From JBCCTX01 sp039197765 (GTDB lineage Bacteria; Bacteroidota; Bacteroidia; J057): a stretch of 22,317 nt of DNA. The notes beneath the pieces were generated by a model that saw only the letters and a program-made list of their open reading frames with translations, made no database searches and was not told the DNA's origin. Numbering within the stretch: position 1 is the stretch's first letter; each line of letters starts with the position of its first letter. The DNA is taken from contig JBCCTX010000102.1 of NCBI GenBank assembly GCA_039197765.1, forward strand, positions 1 through 22,317, in the 5' to 3' direction. Made by a program: the position numbers and the translations under genes. This document shows, piece by piece, positions 22,232 through 22,317 of the stretch.

Positions 22232-22317
22232 ACCTCATACCTCATACCTCATACCTCATACCTCATACCTCATACCTCATACCTCATACCTCATACCTCA
22301 TACCTCATACCTCATAC
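22232..22317 (+). repeat. perfect ACCTCAT heptamer tandem array running off the right edge
   Basis: Twelve exact copies of ACCTCAT run head to tail from 22232, plus two bases of a thirteenth unit at the window edge; a degenerate copy (ACCTAATCAT) precedes them. Lack of any substitution points to recent expansion. Length 7 is not a multiple of 3, so the array is not expected to be coding. Confidence 0.92.

Overview
The window is about 22 kb of chromosome from a Gram-negative bacterium of the phylum Bacteroidota. This rests on a BamA-type Omp85 protein directly behind uppS, three Skp/OmpH-like chaperones, several lipoproteins, weak Shine-Dalgarno sites, and promoter-like elements of the Bacteroidota -7 form TAnnTTTG (for example 3928-3935). 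Saprospiria or Cytophagia is my guess at class; nothing here fixes the genus. Most of the window is ordinary core or near-core gene content, with no phage, integrase, transposase, CRISPR array, rRNA or tRNA that I can recognise. All gaps between genes are under 300 bases.

Layout, left to right. 1-833 (-): ATPase of an ABC-2 type exporter, cut by the left edge. 1046-2065 (+): pdhA (pyruvate dehydrogenase E1 alpha), without its usual partners. 2067-2447 (-): a lone receiver-domain response regulator, tail to tail with pdhA. 2660-3766 (-): a BioD-like/DRTGG protein related to the N-terminus of phosphotransacetylase. 4025-7349 (+): uppS and bamA, an envelope-biogenesis operon closed by a hairpin. 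7574-7792 (+): a tiny winged-helix protein whose start codon lies in a palindrome. 7885-10716 (+): an AraC-type regulator, a c-type cytochrome, a DUF1772 membrane protein and an NmrA-like NAD(P)-binding protein. 10806-12710 (-): YgiQ-type radical SAM protein. 12817-13578 (-): PlsC-like acyltransferase. 13719-15618 (-): three Skp/OmpH paralogues. 15924-18059 (+): S9 oligopeptidase B-like lipoprotein. 18106-21275 (-): a DUF1593/nucleoside-hydrolase-like lipoprotein, an S41 peptidase lipoprotein and an outer-membrane beta-barrel candidate. 21413-22105 (+): a short-chain dehydrogenase. 22106-22317: two heptamer repeat arrays running off the right edge.

How the genes relate. uppS (lipid carrier for peptidoglycan and polysaccharide), bamA (beta-barrel insertion) and the three OmpH proteins (periplasmic chaperones) form an envelope-assembly theme, although the chaperones lie 6-8 kb from bamA and on the other strand. 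The AraC-cytochrome-DUF1772-NmrA block looks like a regulated redox module. A 17-bp direct repeat with exactly 21-bp spacing lies between the regulator and the cytochrome gene and is a strong candidate operator.

The least expected signal is non-coding. A family of degenerate 7-bp repeat units (GTCGGTA/GTCCATA/GTCCGTG type, plus ACTCACT and ACCTCAT types) occurs at four intergenic or gene-end places. At one it forms a composite palindrome between two ompH genes, and at another it sits in the loop of a hairpin at a stop codon. These resemble dispersed short tandem repeats rather than any gene.
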